From NCBI GenBank assembly GCA_013911885.1, contig JACESI010000002.1, forward strand, positions 353,307 to 417,306: a stretch of 64,000 nucleotides of DNA. The letters are read 5' to 3'. A program made the position numbers and the translations under genes. Position 1 is the stretch's first letter; every line of letters begins with the position of its first letter. This document shows, piece after piece, positions 15,641 through 25,336 of the stretch. The DNA comes from Hyphomicrobiales bacterium (lineage in GTDB: Bacteria > Pseudomonadota > Alphaproteobacteria > Rhizobiales > JACESI01). Below the pieces are notes generated by a model. The model was given only the letters and a program-made list of their open reading frames with translations. It was not told where the DNA came from and did not search any database.

Positions 15641-16746
15641 GCCGCCTTCTGCCGCTTCTTGCAAGCGTTCTTTTTCTTTCTGCCTGTTCGGAACAGGAAC
15701 ACCGCAGCCTTTTTGCAGCGAGCGACTGTCACCGCCTCGCCCTTACCGATCAGGCGACGGGTGGTGTGATTACCGGCATTGAGGATATCGTCGTCCTGCC
15801 GGGCGGCGATCTTCTTCTGTCGGCCTATGACCGGCGCGCTGATACGGGCGGCGGTGTGCCACCCGAGGGCGGGCTTTACCGCCTGTCCCCATCGCTTCTC
15901 GGCGAGCGCGAGGCTCTGGTTGAGCCGCTTCTTCGCGCATTGCCCGGGGGCCTGCGCCCGCACGGGATTGATGCCCTCGCCCGGCCGGATGGCTCGCTCC
16001 GGGTTGCCTTCGTCAATCGCGGATATGATGCAGACGGTATGGCAGAACCGGCTCTTGTGCGTTTCACGCTCGAGGACGGCGTCGTCGGCGCGCTCGACAT
16101 TCTAGAGGACGAGCGATTCTGCCGGGCGAATGACCTTACCTTCTTTACAGGCAGTAACGGCCTTCCCGCGCTTGCCGTCACCCTCGACCGGCATTACTGC
16201 GCGGGCTTCTATTCAACCCTCGAGATGATCACAGGGCGCGAGGAAGCGGCCGTGGTGATCACCGATGCTTTCGACCATGCGGAACTTGCCGAGAATCTCG
16301 CCTTTGCAAATGGGATCGTGATCAGCAATCCTGACCGCCCTTTGGGTAAAGACAATCCGCTGGTGGTAGCCGAGACGCGGGCTAACCGTCTCAGCATGAT
16401 TCCTGAAACCGACCCGTCGGCGCGCATCGAGCTTCCAGGCAGTCCGGACAATCTGACATTTGTCCGCTCTGGCTTTGGTGAGGATGGCAACACGGACGCT
16501 GTCCTTGCTGCGCTCCATCCAAGCCTTATGCGTCTGGCGCTTTATCGCTACGGCTTTCCCGGCTTCGATACATCCGCCAGCCGGATTGTGCGGATTGCGG
16601 ATGGAAAGGTTGAGCTTCTTTTCAATGATCCGACTGGCGCTGTCTATTCGGCTGCCTCGGTCGCGGTGTTGAGCGGGCTGCGGCTTGTTCTGGGCAGTGT
16701 CGGAGAGCGCGGACTTCTCGTCTGCGGGCGGGCGGGCGTATCGTGA
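15637..16746 (+). CDS. Exported lipoprotein, SMP-30/strictosidine-synthase-like beta-propeller
   Basis: 369 aa from a GTG start that overlaps the preceding TGA. The N-terminus RLLPLLASVLFLSACSEQ is a lipoprotein signal with lipobox LSAC. The body has propeller-like repeats (GIEDIVVLPGGDLLLSA, PHGIDALARPDGSLRVAFV, ENLAFANGIVISN, SPDNLTF) resembling SMP-30/gluconolactonase or arylesterase-type six-bladed propellers. Exact activity is unknown. It is coupled on both sides, to the sulfotransferase gene and to hpnA. Confidence 0.7.
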   Translation: MSRLLPLLASVLFLSACSEQEHRSLFAASDCHRLALTDQATGGVITGIEDIVVLPGGDLLLSAYDRRADTGGGVPPEGGLYRLSPSLLGEREALVEPLLRALPGGLRPHGIDALARPDGSLRVAFVNRGYDADGMAEPALVRFTLEDGVVGALDILEDERFCRANDLTFFTGSNGLPALAVTLDRHYCAGFYSTLEMITGREEAAVVITDAFDHAELAENLAFANGIVISNPDRPLGKDNPLVVAETRANRLSMIPETDPSARIELPGSPDNLTFVRSGFGEDGNTDAVLAALHPSLMRLALYRYGFPGFDTSASRIVRIADGKVELLFNDPTGAVYSAASVAVLSGLRLVLGSVGERGLLVCGRAGVS

Positions 16747-17762
16747 GCGGGCTTGCACTCGTCACCGGCGCGGACGGCTTTGTCGGTCGTCATCTCGTTC
16801 GTCAGCTTCTGGGGAAGGGCTATCAGGTCCGCGCCCTTGACCGCGCCTTTCACGGAGCGCCCGAGAATGGCGCGGAGCGGATCGACGCCGACATCCTCGA
16901 CCGCACGCTGATCGCAGCCGTCTTGGAAGGGGTTGATATCGTCTTTCATCTGGCCGCGATGACGGCCCTGTGGCTGCCGGATGAAGGCGACTATCAGACC
17001 GTGAACGTCGAAGGCACGAATTCCGTGCTTCAGGCCGCAATCGCCGCCGGTGTTGCCCGCTTCGTCTATTGTTCGAGTTTTGTCACCATGATTTCCGGGC
17101 CGAGAGTGATCAGGACAATCGACGAATCGACAATTGTTGAACCGCAGGCCCTGTTCGGAGCTTATGCGCGCTCCAAAAGACGGGCGGAGCGGCTTGTCAT
17201 GGAGGCCGCGCTTCAGATCGAGCCGGTGATCGTGATGCCTTCCGCGCCAATCGGCCCGGGTGATCACAATCTCACCGCGCCGACAGCGTTCCTGCGCGAT
17301 CTTGTCAATGGAAAAATCCCCGCGACCATCCGGCAGACCACCAATTTTGTTGATGTCGAACTCGTGGCCGATGCCATCCTGCGGGCGGGCGAGCGGGCAG
17401 AACCGGGCGAGCGCTATCTGTTGACCGGCAAGAACCGGCCGATGTCGGAATTTCTCGGCCGGGTCGCGGCCGTCAGTGGCCTTGCCATGCCATCGCGCGA
17501 AGTACCCTATGCGCTCGCCGCCTTCGCCTCGCTCATTGAGGAGAAGCTGCTCTGCCGGATGTCAAAAAGCCCGCCGCGCGCGCCCTATGCCGGTGTGCGC
17601 ATGGCGGGACGCCTGTTCGAATTTGACAGCGCGAAAGCGATGAACGATCTCGATATCAATCTTTATCCGATCGACGAGGCGCTCGCCGGCGCGCTTCTGT
17701 GGCTTGCCAAAGAAGGTCACCTCACCCGTACGATGCCCGCCCTCGATCAGCCTCAGGAATAG
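16743..17762 (+). CDS. hpnA: Hopanoid-associated sugar epimerase HpnA (extended SDR)
   Basis: A 339-aa NAD(P)-dependent SDR with the N-terminal Rossmann motif VTGADGFVGRHLV and a YARSKRRAE segment carrying the Tyr-x3-Lys catalytic pair. It matches the dihydroflavonol-reductase-like HpnA family found in hopanoid loci. GTG start, 4-nt overlap with the lipoprotein gene. Its 3' end overlaps that of convergent hpnB by 10 nt. The role in hopanoid head-group chemistry is not established. Confidence 0.85.
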   Translation: MSGLALVTGADGFVGRHLVRQLLGKGYQVRALDRAFHGAPENGAERIDADILDRTLIAAVLEGVDIVFHLAAMTALWLPDEGDYQTVNVEGTNSVLQAAIAAGVARFVYCSSFVTMISGPRVIRTIDESTIVEPQALFGAYARSKRRAERLVMEAALQIEPVIVMPSAPIGPGDHNLTAPTAFLRDLVNGKIPATIRQTTNFVDVELVADAILRAGERAEPGERYLLTGKNRPMSEFLGRVAAVSGLAMPSREVPYALAAFASLIEEKLLCRMSKSPPRAPYAGVRMAGRLFEFDSAKAMNDLDINLYPIDEALAGALLWLAKEGHLTRTMPALDQPQE

Positions 17763-18988
17763 GTTCTGCCTTTCCAGGCGCCGCCTTGGCCGCGCAGGTG
17801 ATTGAGCGCAGAGCTTACAGTCATTGCCAGATAGAACGCGGCTGACAGCGGCAGCGCCAGTGCCCAGATCGGCGACTTTCCGTAGCGCAGCAATGTTGGG
17901 CCATAGGCGACCATGGAAAGCAGCCACGCCCACGTTCCAAGGGTGAAGGCAAGTCCTGACCCGTGCAGCGGCAGGGTGAAAAAGGCAAGCGGCGCAACGA
18001 TATAGGTAAGCGTCATGCCCAGCACGGCACCGAAAAGCGCAAGGGTCGAAAAACCAAGCTGCGTGAACGCGGTGCGCGCGACCATTTTCCAGATTGTGTG
18101 AAGCGCCCGATTGTCGCGCAGGCTCACCACGCCCGGATCGAAACCAAGCCAGATCGCGCGTTTCTTACCCCTGGCGTCCTTGATCCGCGCCGCAAGCGCG
18201 CAATCGTCGATCAGGGTGCCGCTGATGCTCTCAACGCCGCCGATCTCGCGGAGAACAGCGCGGTTGATCAGCATGCAGCCGCCGGCCGCACCCGCGATCC
18301 GGCTCGAGCGGTCATTGGTCGCATGGAAGGGATAAAGCTTCTGAAAGAAAAAGATGAAAGCCGGTATCAGCAGGCCGCCCCAGAACCCGCGCGCATCGAG
18401 CACGGCCATGACCGAGACAAGCGCCCGCTTCCCGGTTTCCGCTTTCGTGACCAGCTTTATGAGCGTCTCCGGCGCGTGGACAATATCGGCATCGCCAAGA
18501 AGAATATAGGGCGCATCCGGCGCGAGGCTTTCCGCTGCCTGCAAGCCATTGTGCACGGCCCAGAGTTTCCCGGACCAATTCTTCGGCAGAGGCTGTCCCT
18601 CCACGACATGGACCGGACGATCCGGGCGCGATGCTTCCCTGCCAAGCGCACGCACGATATCGCCGGTGCCGTCACTCGACTGGTCGTCCACGACAAGGAT
18701 TGTGAACCGGCCGGGATATGTGCTGGCGAGATGTCCCTTGACCACCGCACCGATGGTCTCGGCTTCGTCACGGGCGGGAATCACGGCAACGACGTCCGGC
18801 ACGGGATGCGCTATTGTCGCTACGTGCCCGGCCTCGGCTGCGCAAAGCGTCTCCCGGAAATGCCAGAAGCGCCCGTTGAACAGGATCAGATAGAGCCAGA
18901 TCAGACAGGACAGCGCGGTCGCGATGATAAGAATTATCTGCAAGCTCAACAGTCCCAGACAACAAATGACGGGGCAAAGGAGCACCAC
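17753..18988 (-). CDS. hpnB: Hopene-associated glycosyltransferase HpnB
   Basis: A 411-aa membrane glycosyltransferase of family 2. An N-terminal hydrophobic anchor precedes the GT-A domain (VVAVIPARDEAETIGAVVKG; VVDDQSSDGT; LLGDADIVHAPE; IDDCALAARIKD), and three C-terminal membrane segments follow. Length and layout match HpnB. A GTG start is used, with a second in-frame GTG next to it. It points away from hpnC and converges on hpnA. Confidence 0.88.
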   Translation of the reverse strand: MVLLCPVICCLGLLSLQIILIIATALSCLIWLYLILFNGRFWHFRETLCAAEAGHVATIAHPVPDVVAVIPARDEAETIGAVVKGHLASTYPGRFTILVVDDQSSDGTGDIVRALGREASRPDRPVHVVEGQPLPKNWSGKLWAVHNGLQAAESLAPDAPYILLGDADIVHAPETLIKLVTKAETGKRALVSVMAVLDARGFWGGLLIPAFIFFFQKLYPFHATNDRSSRIAGAAGGCMLINRAVLREIGGVESISGTLIDDCALAARIKDARGKKRAIWLGFDPGVVSLRDNRALHTIWKMVARTAFTQLGFSTLALFGAVLGMTLTYIVAPLAFFTLPLHGSGLAFTLGTWAWLLSMVAYGPTLLRYGKSPIWALALPLSAAFYLAMTVSSALNHLRGQGGAWKGRTYS

Positions 18989-19175
18989 CTCGCTCGACGG
19001 TTGTCAAGCGCTGCCATCGGGATTAGAGGTGTAGGCAAAATCTCATCCCGTTTCTAACCACCCGGAAAGTCCGATTTTGACACCGCCAGCCACGCCGGAA
19101 AATACGCTTGAGACGCCTCGCACAGCGCCAGGAGCTGAGACTGGGGCTCTGACCGGAAAGCAGGCCCAACCGCAA

Positions 19176-20024
19176 ATGACAATCGAGGCGCCGTCAGGCA
19201 AGGGTGCGGCGGATGAGAATTTCCCGGTCGGCTCCTTCCTGATCGCGAAACACCTTCGCCCCGCGATTGCGGCCTATTATGCTTTCGCGCGGGCGGGCGA
19301 CGATATCGGCGACGATCCGACGCTGACGCCGCCTGAAAAAATCCGGCGCCTGACGGCTTTCGAGACCGCGCTTCTGATGCCCGCTGACGCCGAGCCGGGG
19401 ACGGAAAAGGCGGTTGCCCTTCACGCGCATCTGATCGATCGCGGCATCTCGCTTGAACGCGGTCGCAAGCTCCTTGACGCGTTCCGGCAGGATGCCTCGA
19501 TGGACCGCTATCAGACGTGGCAGGATCTGCTCGATTATTGCACCAAATCCGCTGATCCAGTCGGCCGGTTTCTGCTTGATCTTCACGCGGAAGATGAAGC
19601 CGGATACGAGGCATCCGATGCGCTTTGCACCGTTCTTCAGATTTTGAATCATCTTCAGGATTGCGGGCGCGACAAGGCGGAAATCGACCGGGTCTATATC
19701 CCGGCTGACTATCTCGCCAAAGAAGGCCTTGACGCCGATATTCTGAATGGTGGTGAAACCCCGCCCGCATTCCGGCGCGTGCTCGACCGATGCCTTGATG
19801 ATTGTCTGCCGCTTCTCGCGCGCTGCAAACGGCTGCCGGGCAAACTCAGGGATCGCCGTCTGGCAGCGGAATCAGCCGTTATTGTCGAGCTTGCGTGTCG
19901 GCTCCATCGCCGCCTCGGCACGGGTGATCCGCTTGCAACCCGCGTCAAGCTTTCAGGTTTCGATTTTCTGGTTGCCAGCATGATCGGCCTTGTCCGTCTC
20001 GTCTTTCACCGCACGTCCGGTTAG
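19176..20024 (+). CDS. hpnC: Hydroxysqualene synthase HpnC
   Basis: Converts presqualene diphosphate to hydroxysqualene; 282 aa in the squalene/phytoene synthase superfamily. One Asp-rich motif is DDIGD near residues 43-47. The HLQDCGRDKAEIDRVYIP region corresponds to the second Mg/diphosphate site, with Q-D-C-x-x-D as typical for HpnC. I choose the ATG giving MTIEAPSGKGAADENFPVGS, the family N-terminus. An in-frame TTG 33 codons upstream would add unconserved sequence. Followed after 8 nt by hpnD. Confidence 0.93.
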   Translation: MTIEAPSGKGAADENFPVGSFLIAKHLRPAIAAYYAFARAGDDIGDDPTLTPPEKIRRLTAFETALLMPADAEPGTEKAVALHAHLIDRGISLERGRKLLDAFRQDASMDRYQTWQDLLDYCTKSADPVGRFLLDLHAEDEAGYEASDALCTVLQILNHLQDCGRDKAEIDRVYIPADYLAKEGLDADILNGGETPPAFRRVLDRCLDDCLPLLARCKRLPGKLRDRRLAAESAVIVELACRLHRRLGTGDPLATRVKLSGFDFLVASMIGLVRLVFHRTSG

Positions 20025-20032
20025 GGCCTGTC

Positions 20033-20989
20033 ATGTCGCTTCAGGAATTCGCCCCGATCGTGAGCCACGACGCCTTTTCCGGCCCTACCGCGCCAAAGGA
20101 TTATGTTGCGCATCTGCTGGCGCGTTCAGGCTCGTCCTTCACGCTTGGCATGAAGATGCTGGCGAGGCCGCGCCGGGAAGCAATTTTTGCGGTCTATGCC
20201 TTTTGCCGCGTCGTCGATGACATTGCCGACGAGGCCGGAACGCGCGACGAAAAACGCGCGCTTCTTGAGGCCTGGAAAGCGGAAATCACAGCACTTTATG
20301 CAGGCAGGCCACGCTCGCTGATTGGCCGGGCGCTTGCGGCGCCGGTCGCGCATTTTCACCTTCCAGAGCAGGAATTTCTGCTTATGATCAAAGGGATGGA
20401 GGCAGATGTGAATGGACCGATTCAAGCGCCATCGCTCACGGATCTGCTCGTTTATACCCGACAGGTCGCCGGAACGGTGGGCATGCTCGCCATCCGCATT
20501 TTCGGCGTCGGCAATCATGGCGCGCGCGATCCCTTCGCGCTCTATCTTGCCGATGCGTTTCAGCTCACCAATATCCTGCGGGATATCGAGGAAGATGCCG
20601 AAATCGATCGGCTTTATCTGCCGCGGGAGATCCTGCATGCCCATGGTATTGAGAGTACCGACCCCAAAGTTGTCGCAGCCCACTCCGCCCTTGTCGGCGT
20701 GCGCCGTCAGCTCGGGGCGATTGCCCGCGGGCGCTTCAATGAAGCCCGCCGCGCGCTTCAGTCTCTCGAAGGCGAACCGGTGCGCGCCGCCCTCATCATG
20801 ATGGGCGTCTATGAGGGCTATCTGGACCGAATGGAAGCAGAAGGCTTCAGCGGTCCTGCGGCACGGCGTTCCATGCCGAAATGGCAGAAGCTCGTGCGCG
20901 GTCTTCATTACGGTTTTGCGTTTCCGAAACGCACCCTGCCCGCACCCGATCCCGCCGCGCCGCCCCTTGCAAGCGTTGCGGCGGAATGA
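20033..20989 (+). CDS. hpnD: Presqualene diphosphate synthase HpnD
   Basis: Condenses two farnesyl diphosphates into presqualene diphosphate; 318 aa. Asp-rich motif 1 is CRVVDDIADE (about residues 58-67) and motif 2 is NILRDIEEDAEIDRLYLP (about residues 183-200). The HGIESTDP loop is typical of the family. Its TGA overlaps the hpnE ATG. Confidence 0.95.
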   Translation: MSLQEFAPIVSHDAFSGPTAPKDYVAHLLARSGSSFTLGMKMLARPRREAIFAVYAFCRVVDDIADEAGTRDEKRALLEAWKAEITALYAGRPRSLIGRALAAPVAHFHLPEQEFLLMIKGMEADVNGPIQAPSLTDLLVYTRQVAGTVGMLAIRIFGVGNHGARDPFALYLADAFQLTNILRDIEEDAEIDRLYLPREILHAHGIESTDPKVVAAHSALVGVRRQLGAIARGRFNEARRALQSLEGEPVRAALIMMGVYEGYLDRMEAEGFSGPAARRSMPKWQKLVRGLHYGFAFPKRTLPAPDPAAPPLASVAAE

Positions 20990-22272
20990 GCGGCACCACG
21001 CATATTGTCGGGCTTGGCGTCGCCGGCCTTTCGGCTGCCGTGCGCCTTGCCGAGCGCGGCCTGCCCGTCACGCTCTATGATGGTGCGAAGGTCGCGGGCG
21101 GGCGCTGCCGGTCGTTTCATGATGCGCGACTGGATTGCGCGATCGACAATGGCAACCATCTTCTTCTGAGCGGCAATCGTTCGGCGCTTTCTTATCTTGA
21201 TCTTCTGGGCGCACGCGATGAACTTGAAATTCAGCCCGATGCTAGGTTCGATTTTGTCGATCTTGAAAGCGGCGAACGCTGGCAGGTCGCCTTGAACCGG
21301 GGGGCCTTGCCGCTCTGGCTTCTTGATCGCGAAAAGTCGATTCCGGGGGTTCGGCTGCGCGATTATGCGAGCGCGCTCCGATTTCCTTTCGCAAGCCAGA
21401 CCGCAACGATTGACGGGCTTAGCAAAAGCCGGACGAGCACCCGAACCAACGGCAAGGACATGCTCTATCAGCGGTTCTGGGAGCCGATGAGCTGGGCTGT
21501 GCTCAACACCACGCCAGACCGGGCGAGCGCGCGGCTGATGTGGGCTGTGCTCAGGGAGACATTTGCCCGCGGGGGCGCTGCCTGCCGCCCGATGATCGCC
21601 CGGCGGGGCCTCAGCGAAACCTTTGTCGATCCGGCCCTTGCCTATCTCGCCGCGCGGAAAATCCAGCCGTTCTTCAATGAGCCGCTCAAGGAAATCGGCA
21701 TTGAAGGCGACCGCATTACCCGGCTTGATTTCGCCGAGCGTTCGGTTCTGATTACCCCGGCAGACCGGGTCATTCTGGCCCTGCCTCGGGCACAAATGGC
21801 GAAACTCATGCCGGAGATCAGTGTGCCGGACGGCGATGCAGCCATCGTCAACGCCCATTTCCGTATGCAGGAACCGCTGACGGGCGCGCAGGCGGTGCCG
21901 CTTCTCGGCCTTGTCAACGCCCGGACCCACTGGATTTTTACAAGGGGAGCGATCATCAGTCTGACGATCAGCGCCGCCGATGCGCTTGGCCTTGACCGCC
22001 TGCCAGAAGAGGAATTCCTGCCTCTCCTCTGGGATGAGGTGAAAGTCGCACTGCGGCTTCCGGCGGAGGCAAGCTATGCGGCGGCACGGCTCATCCGCGA
22101 GCGCAGAGCGACGTTTGACCAGTCACCCGCAAGCGTCGCGAAACGGCCAAAGACCAGAACCGCGTTTGAAAATCTCTATCTCGCCGGCGACTGGACCGAT
22201 ACCGGCCTGCCAGCGACCATTGAGGGAGCGATCCGCTCCGGCGCGATGGCCGCGAAGGCGATATCCAAATGA
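20986..22272 (+). CDS. hpnE: Hydroxysqualene dehydroxylase HpnE
   Basis: FAD-dependent amine-oxidase-fold enzyme that reduces hydroxysqualene to squalene; 428 aa. The N-terminal dinucleotide-binding motif is HIVGLGVAGLSAAVRLAERG with VAGGRCRS following. The C-terminal FAD-contact segment is LYLAGDWTDTGLPATIEGA. The ATG lies in the hpnD stop (ATGA); the frame is open upstream inside hpnD but the family starts here. It is directly coupled to hpnG by another ATGA, with no cyclase gene between. Confidence 0.94.
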   Translation: MSGTTHIVGLGVAGLSAAVRLAERGLPVTLYDGAKVAGGRCRSFHDARLDCAIDNGNHLLLSGNRSALSYLDLLGARDELEIQPDARFDFVDLESGERWQVALNRGALPLWLLDREKSIPGVRLRDYASALRFPFASQTATIDGLSKSRTSTRTNGKDMLYQRFWEPMSWAVLNTTPDRASARLMWAVLRETFARGGAACRPMIARRGLSETFVDPALAYLAARKIQPFFNEPLKEIGIEGDRITRLDFAERSVLITPADRVILALPRAQMAKLMPEISVPDGDAAIVNAHFRMQEPLTGAQAVPLLGLVNARTHWIFTRGAIISLTISAADALGLDRLPEEEFLPLLWDEVKVALRLPAEASYAAARLIRERRATFDQSPASVAKRPKTRTAFENLYLAGDWTDTGLPATIEGAIRSGAMAAKAISK

Positions 22273-22973
22273 CGGCTTTGCCACGATGCGGTGTTGTTTG
22301 CGGGTTTCAGGCGGAGGTGGAATGCTTGCGCCGCGCGCTTCGCACAACCGGGCTTGATCCCGCCCTGTTCGATATTGCCGTTTCCGGCTCTTCCGCAAAT
22401 CAGGCACGCACGGCGAGCGAGGCGCTCGCCCGCGCCGGGTGCAGCCGTCTTCTGTCCTTCGGTATCGCGGGTGGTCTTGACCCGGCTTATGCCGTCGGCG
22501 ATGTGGTGTTTTCAAGCCATGTGGTGACACCAGCCTTGGAATCCTTTGGCGAGCGTCCGCCCGCCGCCGAGAAGCCGACGCTTCGTGTTGTCGGTGCGAT
22601 CCGCCGGGGCACGATCTGTGGCATTGACAGGATTGTCTTCACACCGGTCGAAAAAGCCGAGCTTTTTGCCGCAACCGGTGCGGCGGTCGCCGACATGGAA
22701 AGCCATGCACTGGCGCGAACCGCGATGGCGCATGGGTTGCCGTTTTTCGCGCTCCGGGCGATCTCGGACGGGCCAGGCGATCACCTGCCCCGCTATGTCG
22801 CGGGGGCCGTCACCACTGAGGGCGCGCCACGGCTTGCCCCGATCCTGCTCGGGCTTGCGCGCGACCCTTTGAGCCTGCCACAGCTCCTCAGGCTGAAAAC
22901 CAACACGGACAAGGCGCTGGCGGCGCTGGAGGTGGCGGCGGTCCGCCTGCTTGCGAGCCTTGCCGCCCCTTAA
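22269..22973 (+). CDS. hpnG: Adenosylhopane nucleosidase / phosphorylase HpnG
   Basis: Removes adenine from adenosylhopane to give ribosylhopane; 234 aa, PNP/MTAP superfamily. Signatures are SFGIAGGLDPAYAVGDVV and the purine-site segment AAVADMESHALARTAMAHG. It is the last gene of the hpnCDEG run and is followed by a hairpin shared with convergent hpnH. Confidence 0.92.
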   Translation: MTALPRCGVVCGFQAEVECLRRALRTTGLDPALFDIAVSGSSANQARTASEALARAGCSRLLSFGIAGGLDPAYAVGDVVFSSHVVTPALESFGERPPAAEKPTLRVVGAIRRGTICGIDRIVFTPVEKAELFAATGAAVADMESHALARTAMAHGLPFFALRAISDGPGDHLPRYVAGAVTTEGAPRLAPILLGLARDPLSLPQLLRLKTNTDKALAALEVAAVRLLASLAAP

Positions 22974-22995
22974 GGCCAATCGCGCCTCATAAGAA

Positions 22996-23017
22996 ACCCC
23001 GGCGAAAGCGCCAGGGT
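22996..23017 (-). terminator. Hairpin terminator between convergent hpnG and hpnH
   Basis: An ACCC/GGGT arm, one mismatch and a GGCG/CGCC arm close a 4-nt loop. On the minus strand it is followed by TTTCTT, fitting termination of hpnH transcripts; on the plus strand the tail is not U-rich. Confidence 0.6.
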
Positions 23018-23047
23018 CTACTCGTCAAGCCGTTAGAGCGCGCAAGA

Positions 23048-24160
23048 TTATTCCGCAGCGTCGAGCTTCTGGAGTTGTTCCTGAACAAGCGCATCATAGA
23101 TGTCGTTCGCGGGGCGCTGATTGTCCATGTTGATCTCGGGCGCCATCGGGCCTTCGAGACGCGGTCCGCGCAGGGCCACCATCATGGCTTTCAGCGGATT
23201 GGCGGTCGCATCGGCGGCAGCGGTCGGCTCATAGCCGCAATGCGCCATACAGTCCGCGCATTTCTCATAACGGCCGGTGCCGTAAAGATCCCAATCGGTC
23301 TCTTCCATCAGTTCCTTGTAGGTATCGACATAGCCTTCGCCGAGAAGGTAGCACGGCTTCTGCCATCCGAAGACGTTGCGTGTCGGCATGCCCCACGGGG
23401 TGCACTGATATTGCTGATTACCGGCAAGAAAATCGAGATAGAGCGAGGAATGAGACAGGGTCCATTTACGGCCCTTGCCCTTCTTGAAGACTTCGCGGAA
23501 GAAATCCTTCGTCTTCTTGCGATTGAGGAAGTTGTCCTGATCCGGTGCGCGCTCATAGGCAAAGCCCGGCGACATCGAGACGCCAACATCGAGATCACGG
23601 CAGAAATCGAGAAATTCGACAAGATCGTCAACTGGATGTCCGTCAAACACCGTGCAGTTGGCGTTGACCTGAAAACCTTTTTGCTTGGCGAGCTTGATTG
23701 CACTTACGGCCTTGTCGAAAATGCCAGTGCGGCAGACCGACTTGTCGTGATGACCCTTCATGCCGTCGAGATGGACCGAGAAGAAGAGATATTTAGATGG
23801 CGTGAAAAGATCGATCTTCTTTTCGAGAAGGATCGCGTTGGTGCAGAGCGACACGAATTTCTTGCGGGCGACTATGCCGTTCACAATATCCACAATCTCA
23901 TTGTGGATCAGCGGTTCGCCGCCGGGGATTGCGACGATCGGGGCGCCGCATTCATCCACGGCATCCAAACATTCCTGAACGCTCATGCGCTGTTTCATGA
24001 TCGGCTTCGGATAATCAATCTTGCCGCAACCGGCGCAGGCAAGGTTGCACTGGAAAAGCGGCTCCAGCATCAGGACGAGCGGATACCGTTTCACGCCCAT
24101 CAGCTTCTGCTTCGCGACATAGGCACCGACAACGGCTTGTTGGAACATTGGGACGGCCAA
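23048..24160 (-). CDS. hpnH: Adenosyl-hopene transferase HpnH (radical SAM)
   Basis: Radical SAM enzyme that attaches 5'-deoxyadenosyl to diploptene, the first step of C35 hopanoids; 370 aa. The FeS motif is CNLACAGC (Cx3Cx2C, about residues 38-45), followed by AIPGGEPLIHNEIV. Additional cysteines at the C-terminus (KCADCMAHCGYEPT) are typical. It is transcribed against hpnG. Confidence 0.95.
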   Translation of the reverse strand: MAVPMFQQAVVGAYVAKQKLMGVKRYPLVLMLEPLFQCNLACAGCGKIDYPKPIMKQRMSVQECLDAVDECGAPIVAIPGGEPLIHNEIVDIVNGIVARKKFVSLCTNAILLEKKIDLFTPSKYLFFSVHLDGMKGHHDKSVCRTGIFDKAVSAIKLAKQKGFQVNANCTVFDGHPVDDLVEFLDFCRDLDVGVSMSPGFAYERAPDQDNFLNRKKTKDFFREVFKKGKGRKWTLSHSSLYLDFLAGNQQYQCTPWGMPTRNVFGWQKPCYLLGEGYVDTYKELMEETDWDLYGTGRYEKCADCMAHCGYEPTAAADATANPLKAMMVALRGPRLEGPMAPEINMDNQRPANDIYDALVQEQLQKLDAAE

Positions 24161-24379
24161 GATACTTTCCTTTTGCTCGAAAGGCGCTCACTGGGAGATG
24201 CGTGCGCGGGGTTTCGTCTTTTTCGATTGGCGACACTCGTACTGCCAAATTGCAATCACGTCCAGTCTTGCCGCCCTTCACGTTTCACGGAGAAGGCTGT
24301 GGCAGCATCCATAACGCTGAATTAAGGTCTTTTGACCCAATTGCAAGCGGGTTTGCCTGATGCTTTTTGCAACGCAGCA

Positions 24380-25336
24380 TCAGGCAACTGCTGCTGGAAG
24401 TTTGAAACGGGTATCCTCGACAATGCCCTCGCGCTGGACGATGGTCACCGCACGCAGGCTTTTCAGTTTCTCGATGACCTCCTGAACACTCGATTCGGGC
24501 GCGGAGGCGCCGGCCGTCAGACCAACCACGGCAATGCCGCTCAGCCATTCGGCCTGGAGCGCATTCGCATCGGGGATCAGATAGCTCGGTTTGCCCATTT
24601 CGGTGCCAAGTTCGCGCAGGCGGGTTGAATTCGAACTGTTCGCCGCGCCAACCACGATCAAGGCGTCGATATCGCCCAGCATATCGCGCACAGCGTTCTG
24701 GCGGTTCTGCGTCGCATAGCAGATATTCTTCGTATCCGGCCCGACGATGGCCGGAAAACGCCGCTGTAGCGCCTCGATGATTTCGCGTGTGTCATTCACG
24801 CTGAGAGTGGTCTGCGTGATATAGGCAATCCGGTCGGGATTTTCCGGTTGCAATTTTTCAACATCCGTGACCGAAGCAACAACGAGGATCGGCTGATCGA
24901 TCTGGCCGATTGTCCCTTCGACTTCAGCATGGCCGCGATGGCCGATCAGAACCACATCATAACCGCGCGCGGCGTAGCGTCGCCCTTCACTATGCACTTT
25001 TGCGACGAGCGGACAGGTTGCGTCGATGACCTGAAGCTTGCGCTCCTGTGCTTCGCTCTCGACCACGCGCGCCACACCGTGGGCACTGAAAATCGTGACC
25101 GCTCCGGTTGGGACGGCATCGAGTTCCTCAACAAATATCGCTCCCTTGGCCTTTAACTCTTCGACCACACGGCGATTGTGAACGATCTCATGGCGAACAT
25201 AGACCGGCGTTCCGAAGCGGCTCATGGCGCGTTCGACAATATCGATGGCACGCTCGACACCGGCGCAGAAGCCGCGCGGATTGGCGAGAAGAACCTTGAG
25301 ATCACAGTCGGCGGATGCAGCCCTAATCGCAGCCAA
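24380..25336 (-). CDS. ispH: 4-hydroxy-3-methylbut-2-enyl diphosphate reductase
   Basis: Last step of the MEP isoprenoid pathway, producing IPP and DMAPP; 318 aa. The three FeS cysteines are in [24 protein letters not shown] and [12 protein letters not shown]. The catalytic region SANSSN is here [13 protein letters not shown]. Its place between hpnH and hpnM links isoprenoid supply to hopanoid synthesis. The 219-nt spacer to hpnH holds nothing obvious. Confidence 0.96.
   Translation of the reverse strand: MAAIRAASADCDLKVLLANPRGFCAGVERAIDIVERAMSRFGTPVYVRHEIVHNRRVVEELKAKGAIFVEELDAVPTGAVTIFSAHGVARVVESEAQERKLQVIDATCPLVAKVHSEGRRYAARGYDVVLIGHRGHAEVEGTIGQIDQPILVVASVTDVEKLQPENPDRIAYITQTTLSVNDTREIIEALQRRFPAIVGPDTKNICYATQNRQNAVRDMLGDIDALIVVGAANSSNSTRLRELGTEMGKPSYLIPDANALQAEWLSGIAVVGLTAGASAPESSVQEVIEKLKSLRAVTIVQREGIVEDTRFKLPAAVA

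Noticed and set aside
17963..19057. Plus-strand open frame of 364 codons opposite hpnB
   Set aside because: Shadow of a clear glycosyltransferase gene; composition is charged and repetitive.
23075..24325. Plus-strand open frame of 416 codons opposite hpnH
   Set aside because: Antisense shadow; HpnH has its radical SAM motif in the opposite frame.
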